NCBI GenBank assembly: GCA_034509425.1
Contig: JAVTVJ010000452.1
Span: 496,001-560,000, forward strand
Reading direction: 5' to 3'
Length of the DNA: 64,000 bases
Source of the DNA: Eopsaltria australis
Taxonomy: Eukaryota > Chordata > Aves > Passeriformes > Petroicidae
The stretch's first letter is position 1; each line of letters begins with the position of its first letter. Of this stretch, positions 25,101 to 37,118 are shown one piece after another. Below the pieces are notes generated by a model, which saw only the letters and a list, made by a program, of their open reading frames with translations, was not told where the DNA came from and made no database searches. Position numbers and translations under genes: made by a program.

Positions 25101-28100
25101 GAGTGGAAAAATTTATCTTGCTCAGCCTTGAATCCTCATTTCAAGAAAGCTGTACAATCCGCTGGAGAGAGTTCAGAGAAAAGACATTCATGCAGAAAGG
25201 GTCAAGCACTGAAAAACATGGTCTCTAAGGGAGAATTTCAGGAGTTATCAGAAAAGAAAAGGTTGAAAGTGATTACTCTGTATTTTACATTCAAGGGGAA
25301 AAAAAAGCCTGTGACAAAAAGAGGGACTCCTCAGTCTTGCTGACAAAAGGCATAAGGAAATAAATAAAAGGAAGAGCTGGATAAATTCAACTTTGAAAAT
25401 CTTACTCAGAAAGACAGACATTGTATTATAGAGGCAATGAAAGAAAATGCATCTCCAGGTTTGGAAAACTTGAGCATAGAAGGCAGTTTTAACAAAAAAA
25501 AAAATATAATCCGGTTTCTAATATCAATTTTTGTACTGTGCTTGCACTACTTTTGTCTCTTTTTCCACTCCCTCCAAGAAAATACAGTTTATAACTGAAC
25601 TGAGATAAACATAGTAAGGACTATGGTTCAAACTCAGTCAAATAGGAAAGCTCATGAACACAGGTGTTTTCCCCTGCATCAAAAATTCAGTTTATGACAC
25701 AAAAAGTCACTGCAGCACCTCTTCATTTTAGCAGCTTACCAAATGTGCTCTTGTGACTTAGCCAGTATTCTTACACAGCACAGACTCCCAAGATCTTTCC
25801 AGAGAGCAAGGATTGCTCAGTTCCTTATAGCTTAAACCCTCAAGCCCTGAAGTAGTGTGCTGCTAAGATGGAACCTGATAAGAGAATATAAATAAATTTC
25901 ACTTCTTCTCTTCACCCTTTCCCGAAAAGAAATCATTCTCTCTAAGCCTCCTAAAAGAGGACAAAGAAAGGGAAAGCATATTTCCAACCTTTTGCTCTCA
26001 ACTGGGAATCATTTTTCAAAGAATTGCAAATATTTCCTAGAAGTTGAAAATTCCAGTTTCCAGTTGGTTTAGTACAAACACGCATAATGATTTAATTAAT
26101 AAAATAATTGTCTATGTAAGCAATTGTTAAAAATATAGCACAAATTTTTGATTCCCAGCTTTTAATCAAGTTTGACAAAATTGGCAAGACCTTCATCTTC
26201 CCGAGCACTGCACATGTCCACAAGTCCAAGGTAACTCTGAAAGAAGCACAGATCAAAATATTTAGTTAAAAGACATCATAATTATCTACTAGCTAGAAAC
26301 TTTGTCATGAGTGAATGCAGAGCTGACCTTTGGCAAATGGCCTGGACATCAGGACTTGTTAAGACACGGAGAATATCCAATGCAAGTGGCTCAAATGCTC
26401 AAAACTATTTGGAACAGCATTTCCCTCCAAATAGATCAGATTAAAGAAAAGAGAATTACAAACTTTTCTGAGAAACAGGAGGAGTCAACTTGAAAAGAAG
26501 CATCAAGGTGTAAACATTTGTAATGGAGATAGAGACTTTTTACCCAAATCAGCAGCAGTCAAAACTTGGATTGACACTCGGGCAAGCTGCCTCCAGCATC
26601 TCAATTTAAGCCTGGATCAGGCAGAGCTGCTTGTCTGTTGGACACTATTCACTGTTTACTGGCTAATTATTTGTCACTAGTAGATCAATAACCTGCTTTG
26701 ATATTGTTTTAATTTAAACTACATTATTTCAACAGGTTTTACTTGTAACAAGACCTAATAAAAATCAAGAAATATTTCTAGTCTTCCTATTTGCTGAAGC
26801 CCTCCATAATCTCTGTCTTCCAGTAGTCCCACGCTTAGAGGGATTCCCTTAATTCCATTACTTAACAAGTGCAACACCTGCTGCATTTACCCTTTTTCTA
26901 GGTTGGAATACAGAAGTTCAGGTGCTAGACCTCAGAAATGCACACAAGTTTTTTGTAATAATATCCTCATTTGGGTGACAGAAATCAAGAAAAATGATTG
27001 TAGGTTTGGAAAAACAACTCTCCAAACCAAGCAACAAAACACATTGGTGAGTCTGGCATCTATTCACCCCTAACACACTTACATTTTAATTCCAGACTAC
27101 TTTAGGCTTTTATTTGTCCATCCAGAATGTGTTTCACTGTATTATTGTTAGACTGTTCGAGAAAATGTTTATTTTTCTTATCCACTGTACCCTTAATTGA
27201 AAGAGTTCCTTTGGACTAAATAAAGCTGTACTAAAACTTGGCACTATGAAACACACCACCCCAGCCAGCTCCTTTAATATCAGTAAGTCATCTAGTTTGC
27301 TGTATGCGTCTCTGTGGGAATGTGCTCATATACTGCCTCAACTTTCAACAAATTCCATTCCAGCACAAGTAAGGGAAGAAATAGTTTCATTTAGGGACAA
27401 CTTTAAGACATCCTGACATTTTGTGCATCAGATATCTGCTACTAAGATATTATCTGATGAGTCAGGATGACCTGACCACCAGCTAAGAAGCAGGAGAGAA
27501 TGAGGTCATGAGAGAGAATATATCTGTTTTTATCCTCCAAAAGTTCTTTCATTACACTCACAGATCCTCCAAAAATTCAGTGGGCGTCTTTTTTGTAAAC
27601 AAGTTGCCACCATTAAGTTTTTGTCTAAACTAGGTCTCCTCCTGACTTAAATTGTGTCTCCATATATTTAAGAAAGAAAGCTTGAGCTGTATATTAATCT
27701 CCCCTTTCCCACTTCTTAATCAAGTGCTTCATACATTTGATGCACAACACTGATCATTTCTCAGCCCAGTGACCCAAGAACAGCTGCTTAGCACACCAGA
27801 CAAATACACAAAGGCTTTCAGAGCAACAAGGATGCTACTAAGCCCTGCCAGTGTGATCTCCTTTTCTCCACTGCAGCCTTGAGCTGCATTCCCTCCTTTC
27901 TGACCCAGCCAGGAGGAATGTCTCATAGCATAATGTCTCATAGATGGCAGTATACATCTTACAGTGTGATGACCACAAAATATATGTCAACTCCTCACTC
28001 AGTTTAAAGCAGTATCTTCTTCATGCTTAGCAGATCACCTTGCCGCAATTACTGCTACATTGGTATGAAAGCTCGTCTTAGAGTACTTACAAATTTAGAA

Positions 28101-31007
28101 CAGCACTCTCAGTAGGAGAAGAATTTCAGGCATTCCTTTTTTGTTAAGTATTCATTTAATTTATTTGTTGTGGGCTGCTGATACAGAAATTTACTTTTCT
28201 GTAATTCCTTTTCTCAGACTCCAACCAGAAAGGGATGGAGAATATTGTGAGTCTGCTACAGAACTTAAAGTAATGGCAAATCCTTGTTGAACTGGGAAAA
28301 TGTGAAAGGGGGCTGAAGGAGCTGAAAACACAGCAGTGCTGCAGACTTAACAGAACTTTTAGCAGCACTGACTTATTTGTCCTGTCATCTATCAGTATTC
28401 AATTTAGAGTCCGAGATTCTTTAGACACAACAGCTTTGAGTGGAAACAAATATTATTAGAAGACTTTAGTGTGTATCAATTACATGACAGAAGTATTAAC
28501 CTTTCACCTAGTACACTGGAATTCTGTTTAATCATGCATTTTATACAGTATGTATGCCATCTAATGGTAAATAAGAATAATTCCTATTGTTTCAAATAGA
28601 GCACTATTCAGCTACTTCTTGGCTGCAAATTCTATCACTTCTTCACCCTTTTCTTCTCTCATCTCAGTTACAATGTGATTGGAGACTTCTGAGAGATTTA
28701 TTCTTGCAGCTTGAGAGGTTTTGTTCCTAATGCAAGACCTGCTGTTAAAGAAGGTCCGAGCTGAATAGGAGCAAGGCTGTACTGCAGTGGAACAGGCTGT
28801 GACCTGAGGGACTCCACTCAAAGGAATCCTAGTAATTCTCAGTGTCAGACTGCACTGGGAATAGACCAGCACAGGCTGGGAAATTCAACATTTCAGCACC
28901 AACTGAAACCAAAATATATCTGAGGAACTAGAAGTTCAGAATCAAAATATGCTTCTCTTCATGTAAATTACAGCAAGATTGCTCAATTTGATTTAATTTC
29001 TAGTCTAAATTAAATTGCAAAGATAAAACACCAAGGTCAAGTTGGCTATATTTCTACTACAAAAAATATTTTTTCTTGTTCTGTTGGTGTTATTACCTTA
29101 AAACTGAAAATTTCCGATTTTATTATATCAGTTTATCATGCCTTTGTAAATGTTTGGATATTATCTCTGCAAAGGAATCCTTCTAGCACATTATATGATA
29201 TTATATCATGGTATTAAGAACCTAGTTTTTTCTCTAACTTTCCTCAGTATAAAGCTAGAATTATACTTGTATGGGATTCATTTGAGTCCACCTTCAAAGT
29301 TTCAAATGTCTGTCATAATGATAGGGCTATGCAATAAAATATTAAATTAATAAAAAATAATCAAATAAATAAAGCTAGTATTTTAATGGCAAGTAAAAAT
29401 AGAATGTAAATGGTTTGTGGACCAGTTTTTATTCTGAATTTAGCCATAGATATTTAGCCAAATAATGCGACTGAGCCTGAATTCATAATCTCCTGTATAA
29501 ATCTGTCACTTTCTACATTCTGTAAAAATATTATTCCTGATTTACAAAGATAACCACCATAAATATTCCACCTCTTTGCAACTGTAAAGGTTTAGGAATT
29601 ATCTGTATTATTCAACTGTCTTACAACTAGATTTTTTAGCACTTTAGTGTAGCAATAGAACCAATAAATATTTCAGATGATTTTCACTGGCATTAAAGAG
29701 CACTGTGATCCAAGTTTCTAGGGTTTTTTGTCGTTTGGAGTTTTTTTTAACATTTTCATCCTTAGCATATTCTTACCTTTTAAGAACAGTTTTTCTCTTT
29801 GGTAACTGTGTTTGTCTCTTCATGATAACCCCTCTATGACAAGCTTCCTACAGGACAGAGAGGAGACATGGTAACTGTCTTCAGCTGTGTAAGCTGTTGT
29901 CCAAACATGAGTTTTCAACTCACATAGAGGAATAAAAAAAGAAATAATTGACTTAGATTGAAATACAGACATGATAAAAACATCGAACATCAAAACAGCC
30001 TTAGAAGGTGATGGAAATCTCCAGTATAGTAAGACTGCAGAGACAGGCTAGACAAACACCTGGAAATAGTAATATCAGTGGACTTAAAAAGTTTTTTGAG
30101 ATAATTCTGTCCTTACAATCTTCCTTTCACTTTTTTCCCTTTCTTCAGAGCAATTTCTTTCCATATCTTTGTGAATCAGACATTATTTAGTACACTGTAA
30201 AGAAAGTGGAAACAAAAGGATAGCTGGGTGGATGGAAGAATAAAATAGACAGTGTTTTATGCATATTGCTGGATTTCAGACAGTAAACACTAAACTAGAG
30301 GATCTCAGTTAACTCCTGCCTCACAAGATTAAGTAATTTAATTTAACCATGCTTCAAACTTCAGTCTCTAAAGTGACATTATAATAATTTATTTTTCCCT
30401 TATCAAGGAAATTACATATTTATATTCATATCTGGAATAAAAAATTATATTGCATCAACTGGGAATATTTATATTGTTTCACTAACAATGTCATACTATT
30501 AGGTATGACAACTAAATACCGTAGTAGCTATGCTATATTGTTATAATCAGATAATTTACAGTTCTGTAAATATGAGATGAATAGTGAGAACTGCAGAATT
30601 ATTTAACTCATAAAATGTTTGTGTAGAATATTTCAGTATTAAGTTCTGATAAGAATAAACTTGTTATTTAAATATTGATGATAATCTGTAGGTCTAATTT
30701 TTTAGACAAGTTAATTTGTATTTTTCCATCATTTATGAAAGGTGAGAAAAGACCTCTGACCCAGAGGCAAAATGATCTGAAAGCAACAAACATATTTTCT
30801 GTCATTTGAAAACAGAAATATCATTACTGTCAATAAAACTACAGCTGTGGAGAGCGCCTGCCAGAGATTTCCTCTCAGCTGAAAAAAGCCGGTTCAGAAT
30901 GTGAGCTTACAGCATTAGCCTTTCCTGCCAGGGAGACCTGGGCTGTTGACATTACAGTTGAGTGCTCACCCTCAGCCCTGACTCCTCTAATCTGTTGGAT
31001 TCTGCAG
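22171..31007. other. Noncoding interval, no gene seen
   Basis: AT-rich. 24130-24330 is a GC-richer patch with a 110-codon frame (24061-24393) that ends at a GTAAGG-like sequence. I recognise no protein in it. Otherwise only the 19-bp tandem duplication stands out. Confidence 0.55.
24591..24640. repeat. 19-bp tandem duplication, 2.5 copies
   Basis: The unit TTATTGTAAAATCCACTTC is present twice in full and then as a partial third copy with one change (TTATTGAAAAAT). Confidence 0.9.
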
Positions 31008-31131
31008 AAGTGAATTTCTGAAAGATTTGGGAAAATCAGTTATTTCAATGAACTCTTTCAACCAGTATGAAATCCACAACAGAGAATTTGCACATGGGAG
31101 AGAGAATAAATATAAAGTGCACATTCCACAG
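31008..31131 (+). other. Exon-like segment with strong splice donor (hypothetical)
   Basis: A pyrimidine-leaning tract ending TTCTGCAG (AG at 31006-31007) precedes 124 bases that end CCACAG, followed by GTAAGT (31132-31137), an almost ideal donor. One frame is open from a TAA at 30988 to the donor. It contains an ATG at 31048 that starts 28 codons, beginning MNSFNQYEIH and ending KYKVHIPQ, and reaches the donor at a codon boundary. The segment could be an alternative first coding exon or 5' exon of a gene lying to the right. I do not recognise the peptide, and a 47-codon open run is not rare by chance. It is not repeat-derived as far as I can see. Confidence 0.25.
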
Positions 31132-31137
31132 GTAAGT

Positions 31138-34100
31138 TATTTCTTAAAGAAAAGGCAAATAGTTTTCAAACAGTAATACTTTCTTTCCAATTAAAATTGT
31201 TCAGCTAACAACTGTTCATGGAATTTTAGTCAAAATGCATTGAAACAGATGTCACGGCAAGAGCCAGTCAACTTACTATTCATCAGGATTTTACAAATTT
31301 CTATTTTCATGACAATTTAGATCTCTTCTCTCTTTTTCAGAGAAGCTCCTTTGCTCTTTCAGCAGCTGCTTCTGGAGCAAAACCTGCCTTTGACTTAATA
31401 GCTCTTGTAAGAAGTTAGAGCCAGATTCTTATCTCTGACAGCTGCAAATATGAATGAAACAGATTGGTTTCAGGAGAATAAGTTATATTTTACAGAAGTA
31501 AAAGAATAAAGTCCATGAACTTTGAAAAACAATATTCATGTCATGTCCATCTATATAGCTTAAACTCCTAAAAATGAAGAACAGAAGATATTGAAGTTTT
31601 AGATACAGCATTGTTTGGGTAATGTCAGTGTTTTACCATAAGCCTCACTTGACTCCATGTGCACCTTAGGAAAGGATAATAATCCACACTGCTTAATATT
31701 CCTGAGTTTTATTATATTTCACATTACATTTCTGAGACCATCCTACAGTTGTGTTGACTATGCCTTAGTTACAGCTTAAAAAAACAAACAGTAACAAAGC
31801 AAATTAGATTCATTGTAAGAGAAAACACATCCGTGCTAAGCTGTTCTGTGTCCCAGGAAAGATCAGCCAACATGAGGCAAAATAAGAAAGAAATCCGTAT
31901 TTGTTTTAAGATACTTCATTCTTGATGGAACTACAGTTAGGGACTATTTCTCATTCAGTTTGATAACATAAAGAAGACAGCTGATATTCCAAGGTTTTTA
32001 AAGTCTGTCATGGCCCTTAATGAGACTTAGATAAAATCAAACCAGGCAGTAGCAAAGTTTGTATGCTTACCCAGCATATATCATTAGAGAGCAAAGGACC
32101 AACATGGAAATGCAACAAGAAATCTTTACACTCAAAAGTACATTAAAGTGAAAGTGAGGAGCAGTGTTATTTTTCTGCTCAGGTCAGTACCCTGCTAGCA
32201 GTGAAACCATTGATGACTGCACCAGCCAACCCTGAATACCTGTCATATGCAGATTCACCATGCAAAATCTAATAAAAAATCCATATTTAATGCATGTGCT
32301 GATGATAAATAATTGTAATGTCACATTTCTTGCCCCCAAGATGAGCAATTCTACATTTAAGAAAGAAAGGGAAATCTGAATATAACCTGACAGTGAAAAA
32401 ATGAGTCCAGGCTCTTCTTAGTCCATGGGCGAGCATTAATTCACTTTTGCAACATCATCATAAGCATCTACATAAGATTATATAACAGCTATACCATAAC
32501 AAGTCAAGCACTTAGCCTGCTACCTCACATTCAAAAATAATTAGTAATGGATGCTTAAAGAGGAGTGTGAGAAATAGACAGGCATTCAGGGATATATTTC
32601 AGGCTACAATCCCTTAGGTTACTCCATTCTGTAGTTTAATACCCTTCTGTTCAACCGCCTTTGATGGATTTTTTTTTTCTCCACTCATTTATCATATTGT
32701 TTTTTGAATCCATCTAAGCTTTTGTCATCTTTAGTTTAGAGTCACAAAAAGGTTCACCATATAACTAAGTGCTATATTTATGGGACAGCTCACAGATTCC
32801 AGAGTTGTGCATACAGCCCCCACAGTCCATATACTGCATCTATAACATGATTTTATGAGGGTCCTCAGCTGCAACAGTAAGCTAGAGAGACAGAATTAAT
32901 AACAGGGGGAAAAGGAAAAAGAAAAAGGAAGATATTAAATTATTCGGGAGGGAAAAAAACCAAACAGGACAGATAATAAAGTCTGATATGGTGCAATTGA
33001 AAGGAAGAAAAGATGAGTGTGGCACAAGTAGAAGACTAGAGCATGTTTACAACCCATGGGGAATTAATACAATCCTGATAGTCTGGGTTTTATTCTATAC
33101 AGAGAATAATGTATAACACGGTTTCATGTCCACAGATGTGATTTTGTTATTTTGCTCTCTGAATTAAGAACAAATACAAATTTTCAGCTCACCAAGAATC
33201 CATAGTTTCAAAACACAGTTTATGTCAAATAGGATTCAGACAAAACAGTCTCTGAAGAGTAATGTGAGGTTTTTTACTTCAGCTTAATTCTCTTACAACC
33301 TCTTACAGTATTTTTGACTGCTATTGCATAGATTCAACACAGTGCACATATAGCATCATTAAGTACTTGTGCACTTTTTAATTGACACAGCATTGAAATG
33401 TAGTGTCTTCTGCCAGGGATTTACAAAAATAAATGGTAGCTGGATAAGACAGTAGAAAAATATGAAAGATCAGAAAAAGAATGAAAGCAAGTATCAAGGT
33501 GCTAGAGCCATGATTTCCACATGAGGAACTTTTACTGATACCTATTGTCCCTGAACACAGTTGCCAACACTGCAATTTTGTTAGAGTACACTTGGCTGCC
33601 TTTGTGCCTTTGTCAAGCCAGCACATTTCACAGCTATAAATATGCAGGCACCCCAGCATAACTCAGCATTGTTGCCTTCTTTCTTGTATATTTTGCATCT
33701 CCACTGCAACGTCAGATCAAATGTCGGTCTTTTTTTGGCAGGTATTCAATCACTGGATTTGCTCAGGGAAACCCAGGAAATCCTTCACTGCCTTTGGGGA
33801 TGGGGAGGGGAACAAAAAGTTAGCTAGGTTTTTCTACTGAGCCACATTTCTGTGATCACAGGGACTGAGTTTCTAGAAGCACTGAGAACAGATTTAATGG
33901 CCAGTCACTGATATACCAATGCAGCTAGTCCAGCCCTGTAGCTATAATGATCAGTTTTTCCAGCACCAAAAGTTCTGTTCCTACAGCAGAACTGGTTCTT
34001 TGTCATGACGAAAAATAGCTTAACTTACATGGTTTAAATGAAATCAGGATGGAAGCAGTTTATTGATTTACTAATGATGTAATTAACCAGCAATGTGAGA

Positions 34101-36828
34101 ACTCTACATTCAGGGTAAGAATCAGCAACAGAAAAGGCACTGCCTGATTTTTCTGCCCCACTTACTCCCTGCTAGAGATCTTCATGTTTCTCCTATACTG
34201 CTTTGCAAGCTGACTCTTTTCCTGAGAGTTTCATTGCTAGTCCCTTGGTTACAGTTTAAATCTAATGGTCAGCTTAAGCCAATCTGAAATTTTTTCATTG
34301 CCTTTTGGCATCATCAGTTTTGGGACAAAGCCCTTTCCAGAACAAGAAGTTTGGGGTGCTCCTCACACACACACCTGATGTTTATATTCACCCTTCCTAC
34401 CCAGGCCGTATTACTTTTCCAAAATACACCACAGTACCAGCTCAGATTGATTGATTAGTACAGACTCGTTCTTCCATGGGCCAAGTTTAAAACAAAGTAG
34501 TGTAAAGGCCTGTTTTCAGCATGCTTTCATAATATGGATGTTTTCAAACAACTGTTTCCAGAAAGCAAATATTGCCAGAAAAACAGTGCAGTGTATACCA
34601 GCTCAAGAAAAATCATGACATATATTCATTTACAGTCCCCTGGTAAAGATGGATAAAGCTTAATATTTTTTGGGTCATTTTTGGCAGTGCAGCTTGAATT
34701 TCTATTAGGCCATTGAACAGATGCAAAGCTTTGGCTTGTGGTTGGGCATCAACATGGGACTCAACATTTTGAATATTACAGAGTTATCTTCCTAGCACAG
34801 CATCTGGCAAGTCTAATCACTGGTGGTACTAAGTAAAAAATGGAAATAAAGCCATGAATTTAGATTCCTGCAGACAGATTTCAATTCAGTGAAACAATGA
34901 CAGTATATATTTTGAGGATATTTCCATACAGTTTTTACTCCATTATTTTAACTATTTCTTTTAGAAACTGGTTAGATTTCAGCAAGCACAACTTGAGTGG
35001 TGTAAAACTAATTCTGAATTGAAGAAATCATATAATTCTATTGACCTGTTGACTATGAAATTAAATTAGTCATCTGTTAGAAGAGTAAAAGTTTTAGGTA
35101 TGAAAGGTTGTGGGGGAAAAAATATAGCAGCTGCTACATTGGCAAATGAAATAAGACAGGAACATTTCTGGAAAAAGTAAGAAAATTTCTGTCCCTGCAA
35201 GCTTTATTAATTTGTAATTGAAAAACTTGAACTGCTGTACTGTTTTGCTTACTATACCAGTAAGCAAAATTTTCCCTGAGAAACAATGGAAGCAAGTTCA
35301 TTATGACTGAGAAATGCTTGATGTCTCTTGACCTGCCGTTTCCATACAAGACGCCTTAGCACAAAGGTCATACAGCTGGATTGTAAATTTCAGTTTTGAG
35401 TACCATCTCATGCCTCTAGGTTCCTGACTTCCATTCACCTAAAAATTTAGAAGTCACACATTATCTTAGACACAAAATTGTACAGAAGATTAAGCAGTAC
35501 TTGGAGAAGCACCAGTCAAGCAATCTCAAAAATGGGAAATGCTAAAGGAGATATATGCATAGAAAAATGCAGAAAGAAGTGAACACATGAAGCCAAATGA
35601 GGACCTAGAAGGAATTCAAAGATTTAGACTAGATAGGGTCAGGATTTAAAGAAAAAAAAGACCAGGCTATGCTGGGGCATAAGCATTGCAACCTTTAATG
35701 AAGTGTTCTTAAGTACTTTTGTGGATATAGCTATCATATTCCTTTTTACTACAGACTTCTCTAGTGATCAGATCAACAACATCATCGAGAAAAATATGCA
35801 ACTGAGATCACTGCAAATGGTTATGAACCACTTGCCTGACACTGCTCCATCTCAGTGAATAAAAGCAGCCTGTTCCTGAAATATGGCCATTTTTCAAATT
35901 GAAGCATTCTGTCAGAATTGGAGTATTGTATGAGATGGTGATTTCTCACACATAAAGTGAGAAGTATTTTTTCCTTCCTCTCTTCTTCCAGATTCCAGCA
36001 ATATAGCAGCCTATTATAGCAATGACACTGCACAGAAAATCAGCTTCCCAACTAAACAGCCTTTACCACTAACAGCTCCCATCACTGATTGGAAGTGTCC
36101 TGCATTGAGATCACAGTTTTGTGCTCAGAGAGATTCAAAATCCTTTGATTTGTGTCCACTCTTACACAGTGGCATGGCTGAGGGCGCTAGGGTATCTGAT
36201 TTTTTTCACTAATGAAAGGACTACTGAATACAGAAGGTGAAAGGGGGAAAGCACAGCAGCAGCTGCTGTGGGAGGGAAACACCTCTAAAGTGGTGCTCAG
36301 TCCCCTGAGTGGGACTGACAACCCATCCATGCAAAGGAAAGAAGTGCTGTAGGGAAAGGAATGGTACCACCACACAGGGACACCATCATACTTCCACTTG
36401 CCACACGGGAATAGCAGAAAAAAGGTTTCATCTGCTGCTTTAGCTGAGTGCATTGGAGTGCAATTTCATTTGTCGGGTGCATGTGTGAGTGCGTGTGTGC
36501 AAAAGACAACAGGAAGGAGCACTTAGTTTGATTGCACTCTAACCATTTGCTGATAATGTGGTTGAAAGCAATTGTGTCTGATAATTTACGTTTTTAAAAG
36601 CCTGACTTGCAATAACTGCTTTAAAAACACTAAACAAGATTAAAAGAAAAAGGTGGGGATTGGAAAATTAAATCTGTAAATGGAAGCTGGAATTGGTAAT
36701 CTATCATGCAGTGGGATGAAATTACATACAAATCATTTTGTATGCTAAAACTTCATACAAAAACAAAGATTTTGTTTTTCATTGCACAGTTACCTAATAG
36801 TCTCAAAAGATGGATGTCCTTCCACAGG
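31138..36828. other. Noncoding interval, no gene seen
   Basis: No repeats are recognised. A 93-codon minus-strand frame at 33378-33659 has several cysteines followed by a hydrophobic stretch, but no family signature. Confidence 0.55.
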
Positions 36829-36855
36829 AAAAAAAAAAAAAAAAAGAAAAAAAAA
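36829..36855. repeat. A-rich tract beside the CR1 fragment
   Basis: Seventeen A, one G and nine A, located about 55 bases upstream of the recognisable start of the CR1 3' end at 36910. Confidence 0.9.
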
Positions 36856-36909
36856 GGAGTTTGGATGTTTGCTTGCCAAGGTGCCTGTATAAAGGCATTG
36901 AAGATATTT

Positions 36910-37118
36910 ACTGGGAGGGTCATGAGGCACTGGAACAGGTTTCCCACAGATGTTGCAGATGCCTCATCCCTCCCATCCTTGGCCAAGTCAGACACGGCTT
37001 TGAGCAACCTGGCCTAGTGAAAGGTGTCCCTGTCCACGGCATGGGCTTGGAACTAGATGGTCTTTAAGGTGCCTTTCAACCAAAGCCATTCTATGACTCC
37101 ATCATTCTATGACATTCT
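36910..37118 (+). mobile_element. CR1 LINE, 3' end
   Basis: In order this reads 'gagggtcatgaggcactgg', 'acaggtttcccacagatgtt', 'ggctttgagcaacctgg', 'gaaggtgtccctgtccac', 'ggaactagatggtcttta' and 'ccattctatgactccatc', then ATTCTATGACATTCT. This is the sense-strand 3' end of an avian CR1 including its short tail repeat. The copy is about 210 bases long and 5'-truncated. An A-rich tract (36829-36855) lies just upstream. It is moderately diverged, and its open frames are chance. Confidence 0.9.

Noticed and set aside
33378..33659. 93-codon minus frame with several cysteines then a hydrophobic segment, reminiscent of a GPI-anchored Ly6-like tail
   Set aside because: The expected C-terminal Ly6 cysteine/asparagine signature is absent and no flanking exons are visible.
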